64,000 nt of DNA from NCBI RefSeq assembly GCF_001984055.1, contig NZ_LYVO01000015.1:1-64000 (forward strand), in the 5' to 3' direction. This DNA is from Variovorax sp. KK3. Lineage in GTDB: Bacteria; Pseudomonadota; Gammaproteobacteria; Burkholderiales; Burkholderiaceae_C. Numbering within the stretch: the stretch's first letter is position 1; each line of letters opens with the position of its first letter. The translations under genes were made by a program, and so were the position numbers. Shown in pieces: positions 27,945 through 37,271 of the stretch. The notes under the pieces are model-generated. The model was not told the DNA's origin. It saw only the letters and a program-made list of their open reading frames with translations, and made no database searches.

Positions 27945-30821
27945 ATGCTCGACCACCTCAAAGAAACCGACTGGGGCACGCCCAAGCGCGAATCCGAACG
28001 CGAAGTGACGCTGGAGATCGATGGCCAAGAGGTCACCGTGCCGGCCGGCACCTCGCTGATGCGCGCGGCGGTCGACGCCGGCATCCGCGTACCCAAGCTC
28101 TGCGCCACCGACAGCCTGGAGCCCTTCGGCTCCTGCCGCCTGTGCCTGGTCGAGATCGAAGGCCGCCGCGGCTACCCGGCCTCGTGCACGACGCCGGCCG
28201 AGGCCGGCATGAAGGTGCGCACGCAGACACCCAAGCTGCAGGACCTGCGCAAGGGCGTGATGGAGCTCTACATCTCCGACCATCCGCTGGACTGCCTCAC
28301 CTGCTCGGCCAACGGCAACTGCGAGTTGCAGGACATGGCGGGCGTGACCGGCCTGCGCAACGTGCGCTACGGCTTCGACGGCGCCAACCACCTGAAGAGC
28401 CAGAAGGACGAGTCGAACCCGTACTTCAGCTACGACCCGTCGAAGTGCATCGTCTGCAACCGCTGCGTGCGCGCCTGCGAGGAAACGCAAGGCACCTTCG
28501 CGCTGACCATCAGCGGCCGCGGCTTCGAGTCGCGTGTGTCGCCGGGCCAGGACCAGGCCTTCATGGAATCGGAATGCGTGAGCTGCGGCGCCTGCGTCGA
28601 GGCCTGCCCCACCGCCACGCTGCAGGAGAAGTCGGTGATCTGGCTCGGCCAGCCCGAGCACAGCGTGATCACCACCTGCGCCTACTGCGGCGTGGGCTGC
28701 GCCTTCAAGGCCGAGATGAAGGGCAACGAGGTCGTGCGCATGGTGCCGTGGAAGGACGGCAAGGCCAACGACGGGCATTCCTGCGTCAAAGGCCGCTTCG
28801 CCTGGGGCTATGCGACGCACCAGGACCGCATGCTCAAGCCGATGATCCGCAAGAAGATCAGCGACCCCTGGCAGGAAGTGAGCTGGGACGAAGCGATCAA
28901 TTACGCCGCGAGCGAGTTCAAGCGCCTGCAGGCCAAGTACGGCCGCGAATCGATCGGGGGCATCACCTCGTCGCGCTGCACCAACGAGGAAACCTACCTC
29001 GTGCAGAAGCTGGTGCGCGCCGCCTTCGGCAACAACAACGTCGACACCTGCGCCCGCGTGTGCCACTCGCCGACGGGCTACGGCCTCAAGCAGACGCTGG
29101 GCGAATCGGCCGGAACGCAGACCTTTCGCTCGGTGGAGAAGGCCGACGTCATCGTGGTGATCGGCGCCAACCCGACCGACGGGCACCCCGTGTTCGCCTC
29201 GCGCATGAAGAAGCGGCTGCGCGAGGGAGCGAAGCTCATCGTGGTCGACCCGCGCCGCATCGACATGGTGAAGTCGCCGCACATCCAGGCCGCGCACCAT
29301 CTGCAGCTGCGCCCCGGCACCAACGTGGCGGTGATCACGGCTTTGGCGCACGTGATCGCCACCGAGGGCCTGATCGCCGAGGACTACGTGGCCGAGCGCT
29401 GCGACACCGCGTCCTTCGCCGAATGGCGCGCCTTCGTCTCGAAGCCCGAGAACTCGCCCGAGGCCACCGAGCCGGCCACCGGCGTGCCGGCCGCCGAACT
29501 GCGCGCCGCCGCGCGGCTGTATGCCACGGCCGGCAACGGCGCCATCTACTACGGCCTGGGCGTCACCGAGCACAGCCAGGGATCGACCATGGTGATGGGC
29601 ATCGCCAACCTCGCCATGGCCACCGGCAACGTCGGCCGCGAGGGCGTGGGCGTCAACCCGTTGCGCGGCCAGAACAACGTGCAGGGCTCCTGCGACATGG
29701 GCTCGTTCCCGCACGAGCTGCCGGGCTACCGGCACGTGTCCGACAGCATCTCGCGCGCGTCCTTCGAGTCGGCGTGGAACGTGCGCATCGACCCCGAGCC
29801 GGGCCTGCGCATTCCCAACATGTTCGACGCCGCCATCGGCGGCAGCTTCAAGGGCCTGTACTGCGAGGGCGAGGACATCGTGCAGTCGGACCCGAACACG
29901 CAGCACGTGGCCGCGGCCATGATGGCGATGGAATGCGTGGTGGTGCAGGACCTGTTCCTCAACGAGACGGCCAAGTACGCGCACGTGTTCCTGCCGGGTT
30001 CGTCGTTCATGGAAAAGGACGGCACCTTCACCAACGCCGAGCGCCGCATCTCGCGCGTGCGCAAGCTGATGCCGCCGAAGGCCGGCTATGCCGACTGGGA
30101 AGTGACCGTGAAGCTCGCGCAGGCCCTCGGCTACCCGATGGACTACGCGAACCCCGAAGAGATCATGGACGAGATCGCCGCGCTGACGCCGACCTTCCAC
30201 GGCGTGAGCTACCAGCGGCTCGATCAGCTCGGCAGCATCCAGTGGCCCTGCAACGACGACGCGCCCGAGGGCACGCCGACCATGCACATCGACAGCTTCG
30301 TGCGCGGCAAGGGGCGCTTCATCGTCACGCAGTACGTGGCGACGGACGAGAAGGTCACGCGCAAGTTCCCGCTGCTGCTGACCACCGGCCGCATCCTGTC
30401 GCAGTACAACGTGGGCGCGCAGACCCGGCGCACCGACAACAACCAGTGGCACAGCGAAGACCGGCTCGAGATCCATCCGCACGACGCGGAAGAGCGCGGC
30501 ATCAAGGACGACGACTGGGTCGGCATCCAGAGCCGGGCCGGCGAGACGGTGCTGCGCGCCACCGTGTCGGAGCGCATGCAGCCGGGCGTGGTCTACACCA
30601 CCTTCCACTTTCCTGAGTCGGGCGCCAACGTCATCACCACCGACAACTCCGACTGGGCCACCAACTGCCCGGAATACAAGGTGACGGCGGTGCAGGTGAT
30701 GCCGGTGATGCAGCCGTCGGCCTGGCAACAGGAATACAGCCGCTTCAACCGCCAGCAGCAGGCGCTGCTCGCGCAGGCGGCGCAGGATGCGGCGAGCGCC
30801 GAAACGGTGCCTGCCAAGTAG
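27945..30821 (+). CDS. fdsA: formate dehydrogenase alpha subunit FdsA (molybdenum, Fe-S)
   Basis: 958-residue catalytic subunit, the usual length. Order of domains: an N-terminal 2Fe-2S ferredoxin (residues about 20-100, cysteines in KLCATDSLEPFGSCRLC); a His-Cys cluster region (SDHPLDCLTCSANGNC); a two-cluster ferredoxin (CIVCNRCVRACEE and CVSCGACVEACP); then the molybdopterin domains opening with CAYCGVGC. The molybdenum ligand is Cys373 in CARVCHSPTGYG, followed by the catalytic histidine. NNVQGSCDMG and the C-terminal dinucleotide-binding domain (TGRILSQYNVGAQTRR) are intact. It oxidises formate to CO2. AGGAGA precedes the ATG. Confidence 0.96.
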   Translation: MLDHLKETDWGTPKRESEREVTLEIDGQEVTVPAGTSLMRAAVDAGIRVPKLCATDSLEPFGSCRLCLVEIEGRRGYPASCTTPAEAGMKVRTQTPKLQDLRKGVMELYISDHPLDCLTCSANGNCELQDMAGVTGLRNVRYGFDGANHLKSQKDESNPYFSYDPSKCIVCNRCVRACEETQGTFALTISGRGFESRVSPGQDQAFMESECVSCGACVEACPTATLQEKSVIWLGQPEHSVITTCAYCGVGCAFKAEMKGNEVVRMVPWKDGKANDGHSCVKGRFAWGYATHQDRMLKPMIRKKISDPWQEVSWDEAINYAASEFKRLQAKYGRESIGGITSSRCTNEETYLVQKLVRAAFGNNNVDTCARVCHSPTGYGLKQTLGESAGTQTFRSVEKADVIVVIGANPTDGHPVFASRMKKRLREGAKLIVVDPRRIDMVKSPHIQAAHHLQLRPGTNVAVITALAHVIATEGLIAEDYVAERCDTASFAEWRAFVSKPENSPEATEPATGVPAAELRAAARLYATAGNGAIYYGLGVTEHSQGSTMVMGIANLAMATGNVGREGVGVNPLRGQNNVQGSCDMGSFPHELPGYRHVSDSISRASFESAWNVRIDPEPGLRIPNMFDAAIGGSFKGLYCEGEDIVQSDPNTQHVAAAMMAMECVVVQDLFLNETAKYAHVFLPGSSFMEKDGTFTNAERRISRVRKLMPPKAGYADWEVTVKLAQALGYPMDYANPEEIMDEIAALTPTFHGVSYQRLDQLGSIQWPCNDDAPEGTPTMHIDSFVRGKGRFIVTQYVATDEKVTRKFPLLLTTGRILSQYNVGAQTRRTDNNQWHSEDRLEIHPHDAEERGIKDDDWVGIQSRAGETVLRATVSERMQPGVVYTTFHFPESGANVITTDNSDWATNCPEYKVTAVQVMPVMQPSAWQQEYSRFNRQQQALLAQAAQDAASAETVPAK

Positions 30822-30835
30822 ACGGGAGCCATCCG

Positions 30836-31681
30836 ATGACCGCCGCCACCTTGCCCCGCAACGCCCACTTCGCCGACTCGCCGGCGCGCGACGGAGCCCT
30901 GCTCCTGCCCGTGCGCGGCGTGCGCGGCGGCCTGGCCTTTGCGGTGCAGGACTGGGTGGCGCAGGAGGTGCCCGTGGCGCTCGAATACAACGGCATCTCG
31001 CATGCGGTGATGCTGGCGACGCCGCTGGACCTGGAAGACTTCGCGCTCGGCTTTTCGCTCACCGAAGGCATTCTCGACAGCGCGAGCGAGCTCTACGGCG
31101 CGGAGGCCGAGCCATCCGAGCACGGCATCACCGTGCACCTGGACGTGTCGAGCGCCGCCTTCGCGCGGCTCAAGCACAAGCGCCGCTCGATGGCAGGGCG
31201 CACCGGCTGCGGCCTGTGCGGCACCGAGAACCTGGCCCAGGTGTCGCGTGCGCTGCCCGTGCTCGACGACGGCGTGCCGATCGCCCGCCGCGCCATCGCG
31301 CAGGCCATGGCGCGGCTGCAAGCACAGCAGACCTTGCAGCAGGCCACCGGCGCCGTGCATGCGGCGGCCTGGTGCACGGCGCAGGGCGAGGTGGTGCTGC
31401 TGCGCGAGGACGTGGGCCGCCACAACGCGCTCGACAAGCTCGTGGGCGCATTGGCCTCCGAATCGATCGACGCCGCTGCCGGCTTCATCGCGGTCACGAG
31501 CCGGGCGAGTTTCGAGATGGTGCAAAAGACCGCGATGGCGGGCGTGCCGCTGCTGGCGGCCGTGTCGGCACCGACCTCTTTCGCCGTCGCGACCGCGCAG
31601 CGCGCGCAGCTCACGCTGGTGGGCTTCGCGCGCAAGGACGACCTGGTGGTGTACTGCCAGCCCGAGCGGCTTCAAGACTGA
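30836..31681 (+). CDS. fdhD: formate dehydrogenase accessory sulphurtransferase FdhD (FdsC)
   Basis: 281 residues of the FdhD family. The protein delivers sulphur to the molybdenum cofactor and is required for active formate dehydrogenase. The functional loop is Cys125 and Cys128 in RTGCGLCGTENL, the C-x-x-C used for persulphide transfer. REDVGRHNALDKLVG and SRASFEMVQK are strong family motifs. It follows fdsA after 14 bp and precedes fdsD, the position called fdsC in C. necator. The start has GGGAG 7-11 nt upstream. Confidence 0.95.
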   Translation: MTAATLPRNAHFADSPARDGALLLPVRGVRGGLAFAVQDWVAQEVPVALEYNGISHAVMLATPLDLEDFALGFSLTEGILDSASELYGAEAEPSEHGITVHLDVSSAAFARLKHKRRSMAGRTGCGLCGTENLAQVSRALPVLDDGVPIARRAIAQAMARLQAQQTLQQATGAVHAAAWCTAQGEVVLLREDVGRHNALDKLVGALASESIDAAAGFIAVTSRASFEMVQKTAMAGVPLLAAVSAPTSFAVATAQRAQLTLVGFARKDDLVVYCQPERLQD

Positions 31682-31702
31682 CAAGCTCCGGACGAATCCG
31701 AC

Positions 31703-31960
31703 ATGCACGACCCGACCGCCCAACTGGTCAAGATGGCCAACCAGATCGGCAGCTTCTTCGAGGCGCAGACGCCGAACGATCCGGCGACCGCACGCCTGGC
31801 GATCGTCGGGCACCTCAAGTCCTTCTGGGCGCCGAGCATGCGGCGCCAGCTGATGGGGGAGCTCGATGCGGGCGGCGCCGGCGACCTGATGCCGATCGTC
31901 GCCTTGGCCGTGCGCAGCCATCGCGACAAGCTGGTGGCTGCGGCGCAGGCCCATTCGTAG
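31703..31960 (+). CDS. fdsD: formate dehydrogenase delta subunit FdsD
   Basis: 85-residue FdsD-family protein without cofactor ligands. Marks are LVKMANQIGSFFEAQ and HLKSFWAPSMRRQL. In related operons the delta subunit is needed for assembly or stability of the FdsGBA complex. It is the last gene of the fds operon, 21 bp after fdhD and 18 bp from the stop of a convergent small membrane-protein gene. Confidence 0.93.
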   Translation: MHDPTAQLVKMANQIGSFFEAQTPNDPATARLAIVGHLKSFWAPSMRRQLMGELDAGGAGDLMPIVALAVRSHRDKLVAAAQAHS

Positions 31961-31978
31961 GGCCGGGGCGCTCGCGGG

Positions 31979-32290
31979 CTAGCCGCCGGGTTGCAGCTTG
32001 GCGTGCGCCACGTGCGCGTGGTGCGATTTCAGCAAGGCCTCGTACAGCAGGCACAGCGGCATCGCGACGAACACCATGCCTGCGACGTAGATGACCAGGC
32101 TGGTCACCGGGAAGCCCGCGCCGTCCCAGTGCGCGACCGAAGCGGCCGCCGCACCGAGCGCGATGAGCGCGATGACGGCCGTCAGCGCGTGGCGCATCCA
32201 GGTCGTCTGCTGGTAGCCGCGCGGGTCGTAACGCAGGCAATCCTGCCGGCTGTCTTCGAACTTGTCTCCGTCGTCGCTCTTGTCGTCCAT
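31979..32290 (-). CDS. small two-helix membrane protein
   Basis: 103 residues: an acidic soluble N terminus (MDDKSDDGDKFED), then two transmembrane helices (about 41-60 and 69-90) and a histidine-containing tail (KSHHAHVAHAK). AAGGAA precedes the ATG at 32290. No family was recognised. It is convergent with fdsD and divergent from ltnD with 153 bp between starts, so it probably has its own promoter there. A role is not apparent; the His-rich tail could bind metal. Confidence 0.65.
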   Translation of the reverse strand: MDDKSDDGDKFEDSRQDCLRYDPRGYQQTTWMRHALTAVIALIALGAAAASVAHWDGAGFPVTSLVIYVAGMVFVAMPLCLLYEALLKSHHAHVAHAKLQPGG

Positions 32291-32443
32291 GGTCGTTCCT
32301 TGGTTGACGCGCAGAACGAGATTTAGCACGCGGCGGGAGGCAGGGTCAATTCGTGCGCGCCCGGTAGCTGAAAGACTTCGCTTCGGTGCCGCGCGGTGCA
32401 GGCCACAATCGGGCACTTCGTCAACGTGAACGAGACCTCTCCG

Positions 32444-33349
32444 ATGACATCACCCGTCGGCCTGATCGGCCTCGGCGCCATGGGCGCCGGCATCGCGGCC
32501 ACCTTGCGGCAACGCGGCCACGAACTTCATGTGTGCGACGCCCGGCCCGGCGCCGCGGCCGGCTTCGCCGAACAGGGCGGCATCGCCTGCGACAGCCCCG
32601 CGCAGGTCGCGGCGGCCTGCGAAGTGTTCGTCTCGGTGGTCGTCAACGCGCAGCAGACCGAGGACGTGCTCTTCGGCGCGCAGGGCGCGGCCGCCGCGAT
32701 GAAGCCCGGCAGTGTGTTCGTGATGTGCTCCACCGTCGATCCGAACTGGTCGGTCGCGCTCGAGGGCAGGCTGGCCGCGCTCGGCATCCTCTACGTCGAC
32801 GCGCCGATCTCCGGCGGTGCCGCCAAGGCCGCGAGCGGGCAGATGACGATGATGACCGCCGCCCGGCCCGAGGCCTATGCCAAGGCCGGCGCGGTGCTCG
32901 ACGCGATGGCCGGCAAGGTCTACCGCCTGGGCGACCGGGCCGGCGCGGGCAGCAAGGTCAAGATCATCAACCAGCTGCTGGCCGGCGTGCACATCGCCGC
33001 GGCGGCCGAGGCGATGGCGCTGGGCCTGCGCGAAGGCGTGGCGGCCGATGCGCTGTACGAAGTCATCACCCACAGCGCCGGCAACAGCTGGATGTTCGAG
33101 AACCGCATGGCCCACGTGCTGGCGGGCGACTACACGCCGTTGTCGGCGGTCGACATCTTCGTGAAGGATCTCGGGCTGGTGCTCGACACGGCCCGCGCGA
33201 CGAAGTTTCCGCTGCCGCTGGCTTCCACGGCGCACCAGATGTTCATGCAGGCTTCGAGCGCAGGCTTCGCGCGCGAGGACGACAGCGCCGTGATCAAGAT
33301 CTTCCCGGGCATCGACCTGCCGACGCCTCTCTCTTCCGACAAGACCTAG
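32444..33349 (+). CDS. ltnD: L-threonate dehydrogenase (beta-hydroxyacid dehydrogenase family)
   Basis: 301-residue NAD-dependent beta-hydroxyacid dehydrogenase. The nucleotide loop is GLIGLGAMGAGIAA, the substrate loop VDAPISGGAAKA, and the catalytic lysine is Lys173 with Asn176 in GSKVKIINQ. The family also contains tartronate semialdehyde and 3-hydroxyisobutyrate reductases, but the gene order followed by otnK, otnC and otnI marks it as LtnD. It oxidises L-threonate to 2-oxo-tetronate, the first step to dihydroxyacetone phosphate. The start at 32444 is the last ATG before the nucleotide loop. No regulator gene is adjacent. Confidence 0.9.
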   Translation: MTSPVGLIGLGAMGAGIAATLRQRGHELHVCDARPGAAAGFAEQGGIACDSPAQVAAACEVFVSVVVNAQQTEDVLFGAQGAAAAMKPGSVFVMCSTVDPNWSVALEGRLAALGILYVDAPISGGAAKAASGQMTMMTAARPEAYAKAGAVLDAMAGKVYRLGDRAGAGSKVKIINQLLAGVHIAAAAEAMALGLREGVAADALYEVITHSAGNSWMFENRMAHVLAGDYTPLSAVDIFVKDLGLVLDTARATKFPLPLASTAHQMFMQASSAGFAREDDSAVIKIFPGIDLPTPLSSDKT

Positions 33350-33351
33350 AC

Positions 33352-34626
33352 ATGACCCTTCTGCTGGGCTGCATCGCCGACGACTTCACCGGCGCGACCG
33401 ACCTTGCCAACAACCTCGTGCGCGCCGGCATGCGCGTCGTGCAGACCATCGGCGTGCCGGACGGGCCGCTCGCGGCCGAAGTGGATGCGGTGGTGGTCGC
33501 GCTGAAATCGCGCACCATCGCGCCGGCCGAGGCCGTGGCGCAATCGCTCGAGGCGCTGACCTGGCTGCAGGCACAGGGCGCGCGGCAGATCTACTTCAAG
33601 TACTGCTCCACCTTCGACAGCACGCCGCGGGGCAATATCGGGCCGGTCACCGAGGCGCTGATGGACGCACTGGGCTGCGACTTCACCATCGCCACGCCGG
33701 CCTTTCCCGACAACAAGCGCACGGTGTTCAAGGGCTACCTGTTCGCGGGCGACGTGCTGCTCGACGAAAGCGGCATGGAAAAGCATCCGCTCACCCCGAT
33801 GACCGACCCGAACCTGGTGCGCGTGCTGCAGGCGCAGACCCGGCGCAAGGTCGGGTTGATCGACCATGCGGTCGTGGCGCGCGGCGCGGCGGCGATCGGC
33901 GAGCGCATCGCCGCGCTGCGAGCCGAAGGCGTGGGCATCGCGATCGTCGACGCGGTTTCCAATGAAGACCTGCTGCGCCTCGGCCCGGCGCTGGCCGACT
34001 TTCCGCTGGTCACCGCGGGGTCGGGCGTGGCGATCGGCCTGGCGGGCAATTTTGGCATCGCGCCGTCGGCGGGTGCGAGCGCGCTGCCGGCCGCGGGCGG
34101 GCTCGCTGCGGTGGTGTCGGGCAGTTGCTCGCTGGCCACCAACCGGCAGGTGCGCGATTTCATCGCCACGGGCCGCCCGGCGATGGCGATCGATCCGCTG
34201 CGCATCGCCTCGGGCGCGGACGTGGCGGCCGAGGCGCTGGCTTGGGCCGAGCCGCTGTTGCGGGACGGTGCGGGGCCGGTGCTGGTCTATTCGACGGCCG
34301 AGTCCGGCGCCGTGCAGTCGGTGCAGGGGCGGCTCGGCGTGGACGAGGCGGGTGCGATGGTCGAGCGCACGATCGCCGCGGTCGCGCGGGGGCTGGTCGA
34401 GCGCGGTGTGCGCCGCCTGGTGGTGGCCGGCGGCGAGACCTCGGGCGCCTGCGTGCAAGCCTTGGGCATCGCGCAAATGCAGATCGGCATGCAGATCGAT
34501 CCGGGGGTGCCTTGGTGCCATGCATTCGCCGAGGCGGCGAGCGGGCAGGGGCTGCACATCGCCCTGAAGTCCGGCAACTTCGGCACGGACGACTTCTTCA
34601 CCAAGGCATTCGGGGTGTTGGCATGA
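33352..34626 (+). CDS. otnK: 3-oxo-tetronate 4-kinase (DUF1537 family)
   Basis: 424-residue four-carbon acid sugar kinase. N-terminal substrate domain: LGCIADDFTGATDLANNLVRAG; a second motif is YCSTFDSTPRGNIG and ATPAFPDNKRTVFKGYLF. The C-terminal nucleotide-binding domain has VSGSCSLATNRQV and VAGGETSGACVQAL. It phosphorylates 3-oxo-tetronate in the threonate/erythronate pathway. Its ATG follows the ltnD stop after only 2 bp, and its stop overlaps the next start as ATGA, showing a tightly coupled operon. Confidence 0.93.
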   Translation: MTLLLGCIADDFTGATDLANNLVRAGMRVVQTIGVPDGPLAAEVDAVVVALKSRTIAPAEAVAQSLEALTWLQAQGARQIYFKYCSTFDSTPRGNIGPVTEALMDALGCDFTIATPAFPDNKRTVFKGYLFAGDVLLDESGMEKHPLTPMTDPNLVRVLQAQTRRKVGLIDHAVVARGAAAIGERIAALRAEGVGIAIVDAVSNEDLLRLGPALADFPLVTAGSGVAIGLAGNFGIAPSAGASALPAAGGLAAVVSGSCSLATNRQVRDFIATGRPAMAIDPLRIASGADVAAEALAWAEPLLRDGAGPVLVYSTAESGAVQSVQGRLGVDEAGAMVERTIAAVARGLVERGVRRLVVAGGETSGACVQALGIAQMQIGMQIDPGVPWCHAFAEAASGQGLHIALKSGNFGTDDFFTKAFGVLA

Positions 34627-35285
34627 CCGAGAACGAAGCGCGCGAAGAGATCTGCCGCGTCGGCCGCAGCCTGTTCGAACGCGGCTACGTGCATGCCACG
34701 GCGGGGAACATCAGCGTGCGGCTGGACGACGGCTTCCTCATCACGCCGACCGATGCCTGCCTGGGCTTTCTCGACCCCGCGCGGCTGGCGCGGCTCGACG
34801 CCGACCTGAAGCAGACCGGCGGCGACCGCGGCAGCAAGACCATCGCCCTGCATACCCGCATCTACGCCGCGGCCACGGCCTTCGATGCCGACACCCGCTG
34901 CGTCATCCACACCCACAGCACGCACTGCGTGGCGCTCACGTTGGCCGCGCCGGGCGACGAACTGCTGCCGGCGCTGACGCCCTACTTCGTGATGAAGGTG
35001 GGCCGCGTGCCGGTGATCCCCTACCACCGGCCCGGGGCGCTCGAAGCGGCCGAGGCCGTGGCGCGGGCGATCGGCCGTTACGGCGCCGCAGGCACGCCGA
35101 TCCGTGCGGTGATGCTGGAGCGCTTGGGCCCGAACGTGTGGCACGACACGCCGGCGGCGGCCATGGCCGTGCTGGAGGAATTGGAGGAAACGGCCAAGCT
35201 GCGCCTGCTGGCCGACCGGGGTTTCGAGCCCCTTGGCGAAGTTAGCATCGACGAGCTGCGCCGCAGCTTCGGCGCGCGCTGGTAG
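34623..35285 (+). CDS. otnC: 3-oxo-tetronate 4-phosphate decarboxylase (class II aldolase family)
   Basis: 220 residues of the class II aldolase/adducin fold. [18 protein letters not shown] is the phosphate-binding region; metal ligands are the histidines in [10 protein letters not shown] and a later one in PYHRPGA. In the OtnC pathway it decarboxylates 3-oxo-tetronate 4-phosphate to dihydroxyacetone phosphate. Overlaps otnK by four bases. The family is also shared with fuculose aldolases; context decides the call. Confidence 0.92.
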   Translation: MTENEAREEICRVGRSLFERGYVHATAGNISVRLDDGFLITPTDACLGFLDPARLARLDADLKQTGGDRGSKTIALHTRIYAAATAFDADTRCVIHTHSTHCVALTLAAPGDELLPALTPYFVMKVGRVPVIPYHRPGALEAAEAVARAIGRYGAAGTPIRAVMLERLGPNVWHDTPAAAMAVLEELEETAKLRLLADRGFEPLGEVSIDELRRSFGARW

Positions 35286-35328
35286 GCGCCGCCGCAACGA
35301 TCGCAAAAACCAAATCAAGGAGTTCGTC

Positions 35329-36144
35329 ATGCCCCGATTCGCTGCCAATCTCTCGATGCTCTACCCGGAGCTCGATTTTCTCGACCGCTTCGAAGCTGCC
35401 TCCATGGACGGATTCGACGCCGTCGAATTTCTGTTTCCTTATGCCTACGAGCCGAGCGAATTGAAGGCGCGCCTGCAGGCCAACGGCCTGCAACAAGTGC
35501 TGTTCAATGCGCCGCCTGGCGATTGGGAAGGCGGCGAACGCGGCCTGGCCTGCCTGCCGGGCCGCGAGGCCGAATTTCGCGAAGGCGTGTCGAAGGCGCT
35601 GGCATATGCCGAGGCGTTGGACTGCCCCCGCGTGCATGTGATGGCGGGGCTGGTTCCGGAGGGCGTCGAGCGCGAGACGCTGCAGCCCACCTACATCGAG
35701 AACCTGCGCTGGGCCGCGGCGGAGGCCGAGAAGGTCGGCCGCGACGTGTTGATCGAGCCCATCAACACCCGCGATATCCCGCGCTTCTTTCTCAACCGGC
35801 AGGACCATGCGCACGAAATCGTCGAGGCCGTGGGCTCGCCCAACCTCAAGGTGCAGATGGACCTGTACCACTGCCAGATCGTCGAGGGCGACGTGACGAC
35901 GAAGCTTTACAAATACCTGCCGACGGGCCGGGTCGGGCATATCCAGATCGCGGGCGTGCCGACCCGGAACGAACCCCACATCGGCGAGCTCGACTACACC
36001 TACATCTTCCGCGTGATCGACGATGTGTCGAACGATTGCGGTTGGAAGGGCTGGGTCGGTTGCGAGTACCGTCCCTACGAAAGCAAGGAGCCGGGCGGCA
36101 CCTCCATGGGCCTGACCTGGTACCGCAAGTTGCCGCGGTTCTGA
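35329..36144 (+). CDS. otnI: 2-oxo-tetronate isomerase (Hyi-like TIM barrel)
   Basis: 271-residue hydroxypyruvate isomerase-like protein. [20 protein letters not shown] at the start, [16 protein letters not shown] with the metal/catalytic glutamate, QMDLYHCQI and the final GCEYRPYE are typical. In this pathway it interconverts 2-oxo-tetronate and 3-oxo-tetronate between the LtnD and OtnK steps. CAAGGAG lies 8 nt before the ATG. It is 43 bp after otnC and ends the operon. Confidence 0.93.
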   Translation: MPRFAANLSMLYPELDFLDRFEAASMDGFDAVEFLFPYAYEPSELKARLQANGLQQVLFNAPPGDWEGGERGLACLPGREAEFREGVSKALAYAEALDCPRVHVMAGLVPEGVERETLQPTYIENLRWAAAEAEKVGRDVLIEPINTRDIPRFFLNRQDHAHEIVEAVGSPNLKVQMDLYHCQIVEGDVTTKLYKYLPTGRVGHIQIAGVPTRNEPHIGELDYTYIFRVIDDVSNDCGWKGWVGCEYRPYESKEPGGTSMGLTWYRKLPRF

Positions 36145-36452
36145 CGGCAGCCACCGCGGGTACGCCGCGGTCATCCAGCAGCGCATCGACGCGCCGCGCA
36201 TGACGAATCGGACCGGTCGGTTGGCAGGCCGCGTCCGCTTCGTGAAAAAGTCTCATCCGAATCTCGCGAATCGTGGCATTTCGCACGGGCGTGGAAAGGT
36301 GCTGCGCGTAATCCCCTGCATCGCCGGGCCATGTGGATCGTTATCCAGATGAACTCGGCACGGTTGATGCAAGGCAACCGTCAAGCTGGGGTCACGTGCA
36401 GGCTCGCTTGATCAAGGCATCCATCCCTTGCTACTTTTTGCAGGAGACGACC
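36145..36452. other. 308-bp intergenic region before a small gene
   Basis: No coding frame is supported. CTTGATCAAG at 36407-36416 is a perfect 10-bp palindrome about 36 bp before the next ATG, and GGTTG/CAACC at about 36362-36379 forms a short inverted repeat. The region probably holds the end of the otn transcript and the promoter and 5' leader of the next small gene. Confidence 0.4.
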
Positions 36453-36671
36453 ATGTCGCACAGTTCCACGATGCAGAACGCGGAGGCTTTCGAGATCCGC
36501 TTCCAGTCCTTGTTCAACCAGGGCCGCGCCCTGGCCTTCCCCTGCGACAGCACGGGAGTGGTCAACTTGGACGCGATGAGCGAAAAGGCCCGAACCAATT
36601 ACCTCTTCGCCCGCGGGATGATCGGCCGCGAGTACGCCGTTCCCTTCGTTCAGCCGCGCGAACCGTACTGA
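36453..36671 (+). CDS. small soluble protein of unknown function
   Basis: 72 residues with a good CAGGAG 6-8 nt before the ATG. The sequence looks folded: an amphipathic stretch FEIRFQSLFNQGRALAFP is followed by a short aspartate-rich part and KARTNYLFARGMIGREYA. Similar short proteins are, to my recollection, common in Comamonadaceae, but I cannot name a function. It stands alone between the otn operon and a 345-bp gene-free stretch, with its own likely promoter. Confidence 0.7.
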   Translation: MSHSSTMQNAEAFEIRFQSLFNQGRALAFPCDSTGVVNLDAMSEKARTNYLFARGMIGREYAVPFVQPREPY

Positions 36672-37016
36672 CAGTCGCGGCACCGGGCTGACGAAATCGT
36701 CAACCCGCTGGCGTGATTCGACGGTCTGGTGAAGCGCCCTGGCGAACAAGGGCAAGGACGCCACGACGGCGGAAAGCATCGCGCTGATGGGCGGCTTCCG
36801 CTTGTCAAGCCGACTCCACTGTGGCGATGGGGTCGTGTAGCGAAGGTGAGACAGGTTTCAGGTTGATGAACTGATCACGACGGGTGCATCAGTCATCGTC
36901 TTACACGGCGTAGGTCGGACACGGGCAACAAGTACTACTTTCCGCCGTCCCTTCAAGCTTGCCAGGCTCGCGGCATGGCTTTTGTCTTTCAGCCGAGCCT
37001 CCCCCAGGAGTCCGCC
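36672..37016. other. 345-bp stretch without a supported gene
   Basis: Base composition is lower in GC than the flanks. A stop-bounded frame at 36733-36840 reads ALANKGKDATTAESIALMGG and ends in TAG, but has no start codon or Shine-Dalgarno sequence. It may be a decayed gene end. No inverted or direct repeats long enough to mark a mobile element were seen. Confidence 0.4.
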
Positions 37017-37271
37017 ATGCAATTCCCGTCACCCGTCCATGCGACGGCCGCTTGCGCCGCCATGACTGCCACGCGGCTGCGTGAGGCCGCACAGGCCCAG
37101 ATTCTCCTGGCGTTCCGCGCCCATCTGGCGGGAGGGCCGGAACCTGAAGACGACGCGGTTGCATTGTTCGCACGGCTGGCAGTGTCCGAGCAGCGCTTGC
37201 GCCGGCGACTGGCGGCAACGGCCGTCGCGACCGAGCTGTGCGACGAGGGCCATGCATCGGAGCGGCTGTGA
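37017..37271 (+). CDS. small helical protein of unknown function
   Basis: 84 residues, alanine- and arginine-rich, probably all alpha-helical. CAGGAG lies 7 nt before the ATG at 37017, which is preferred over an in-frame ATG at 36975. The stop shares a base with the next ATG (TGATG), so it is co-translated with the zinc-ribbon protein. No motif was recognised. Coupling to the next gene suggests a shared job. Confidence 0.65.
   Translation: MQFPSPVHATAACAAMTATRLREAAQAQILLAFRAHLAGGPEPEDDAVALFARLAVSEQRLRRRLAATAVATELCDEGHASERL

Noticed and set aside
27504..30728. 1074-codon minus-strand frame opposite fdsB/fdsA
   Set aside because: Same antisense effect; the plus strand has intact cluster and molybdenum motifs and the minus frame has no recognisable motif or ribosome-binding site.
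36407..36416. CTTGATCAAG palindrome as a fifth FNR-class site
   Set aside because: The TTGA and TCAA halves abut with no 6-bp spacer, so a Crp/Fnr dimer cannot read it as in the other four sites.
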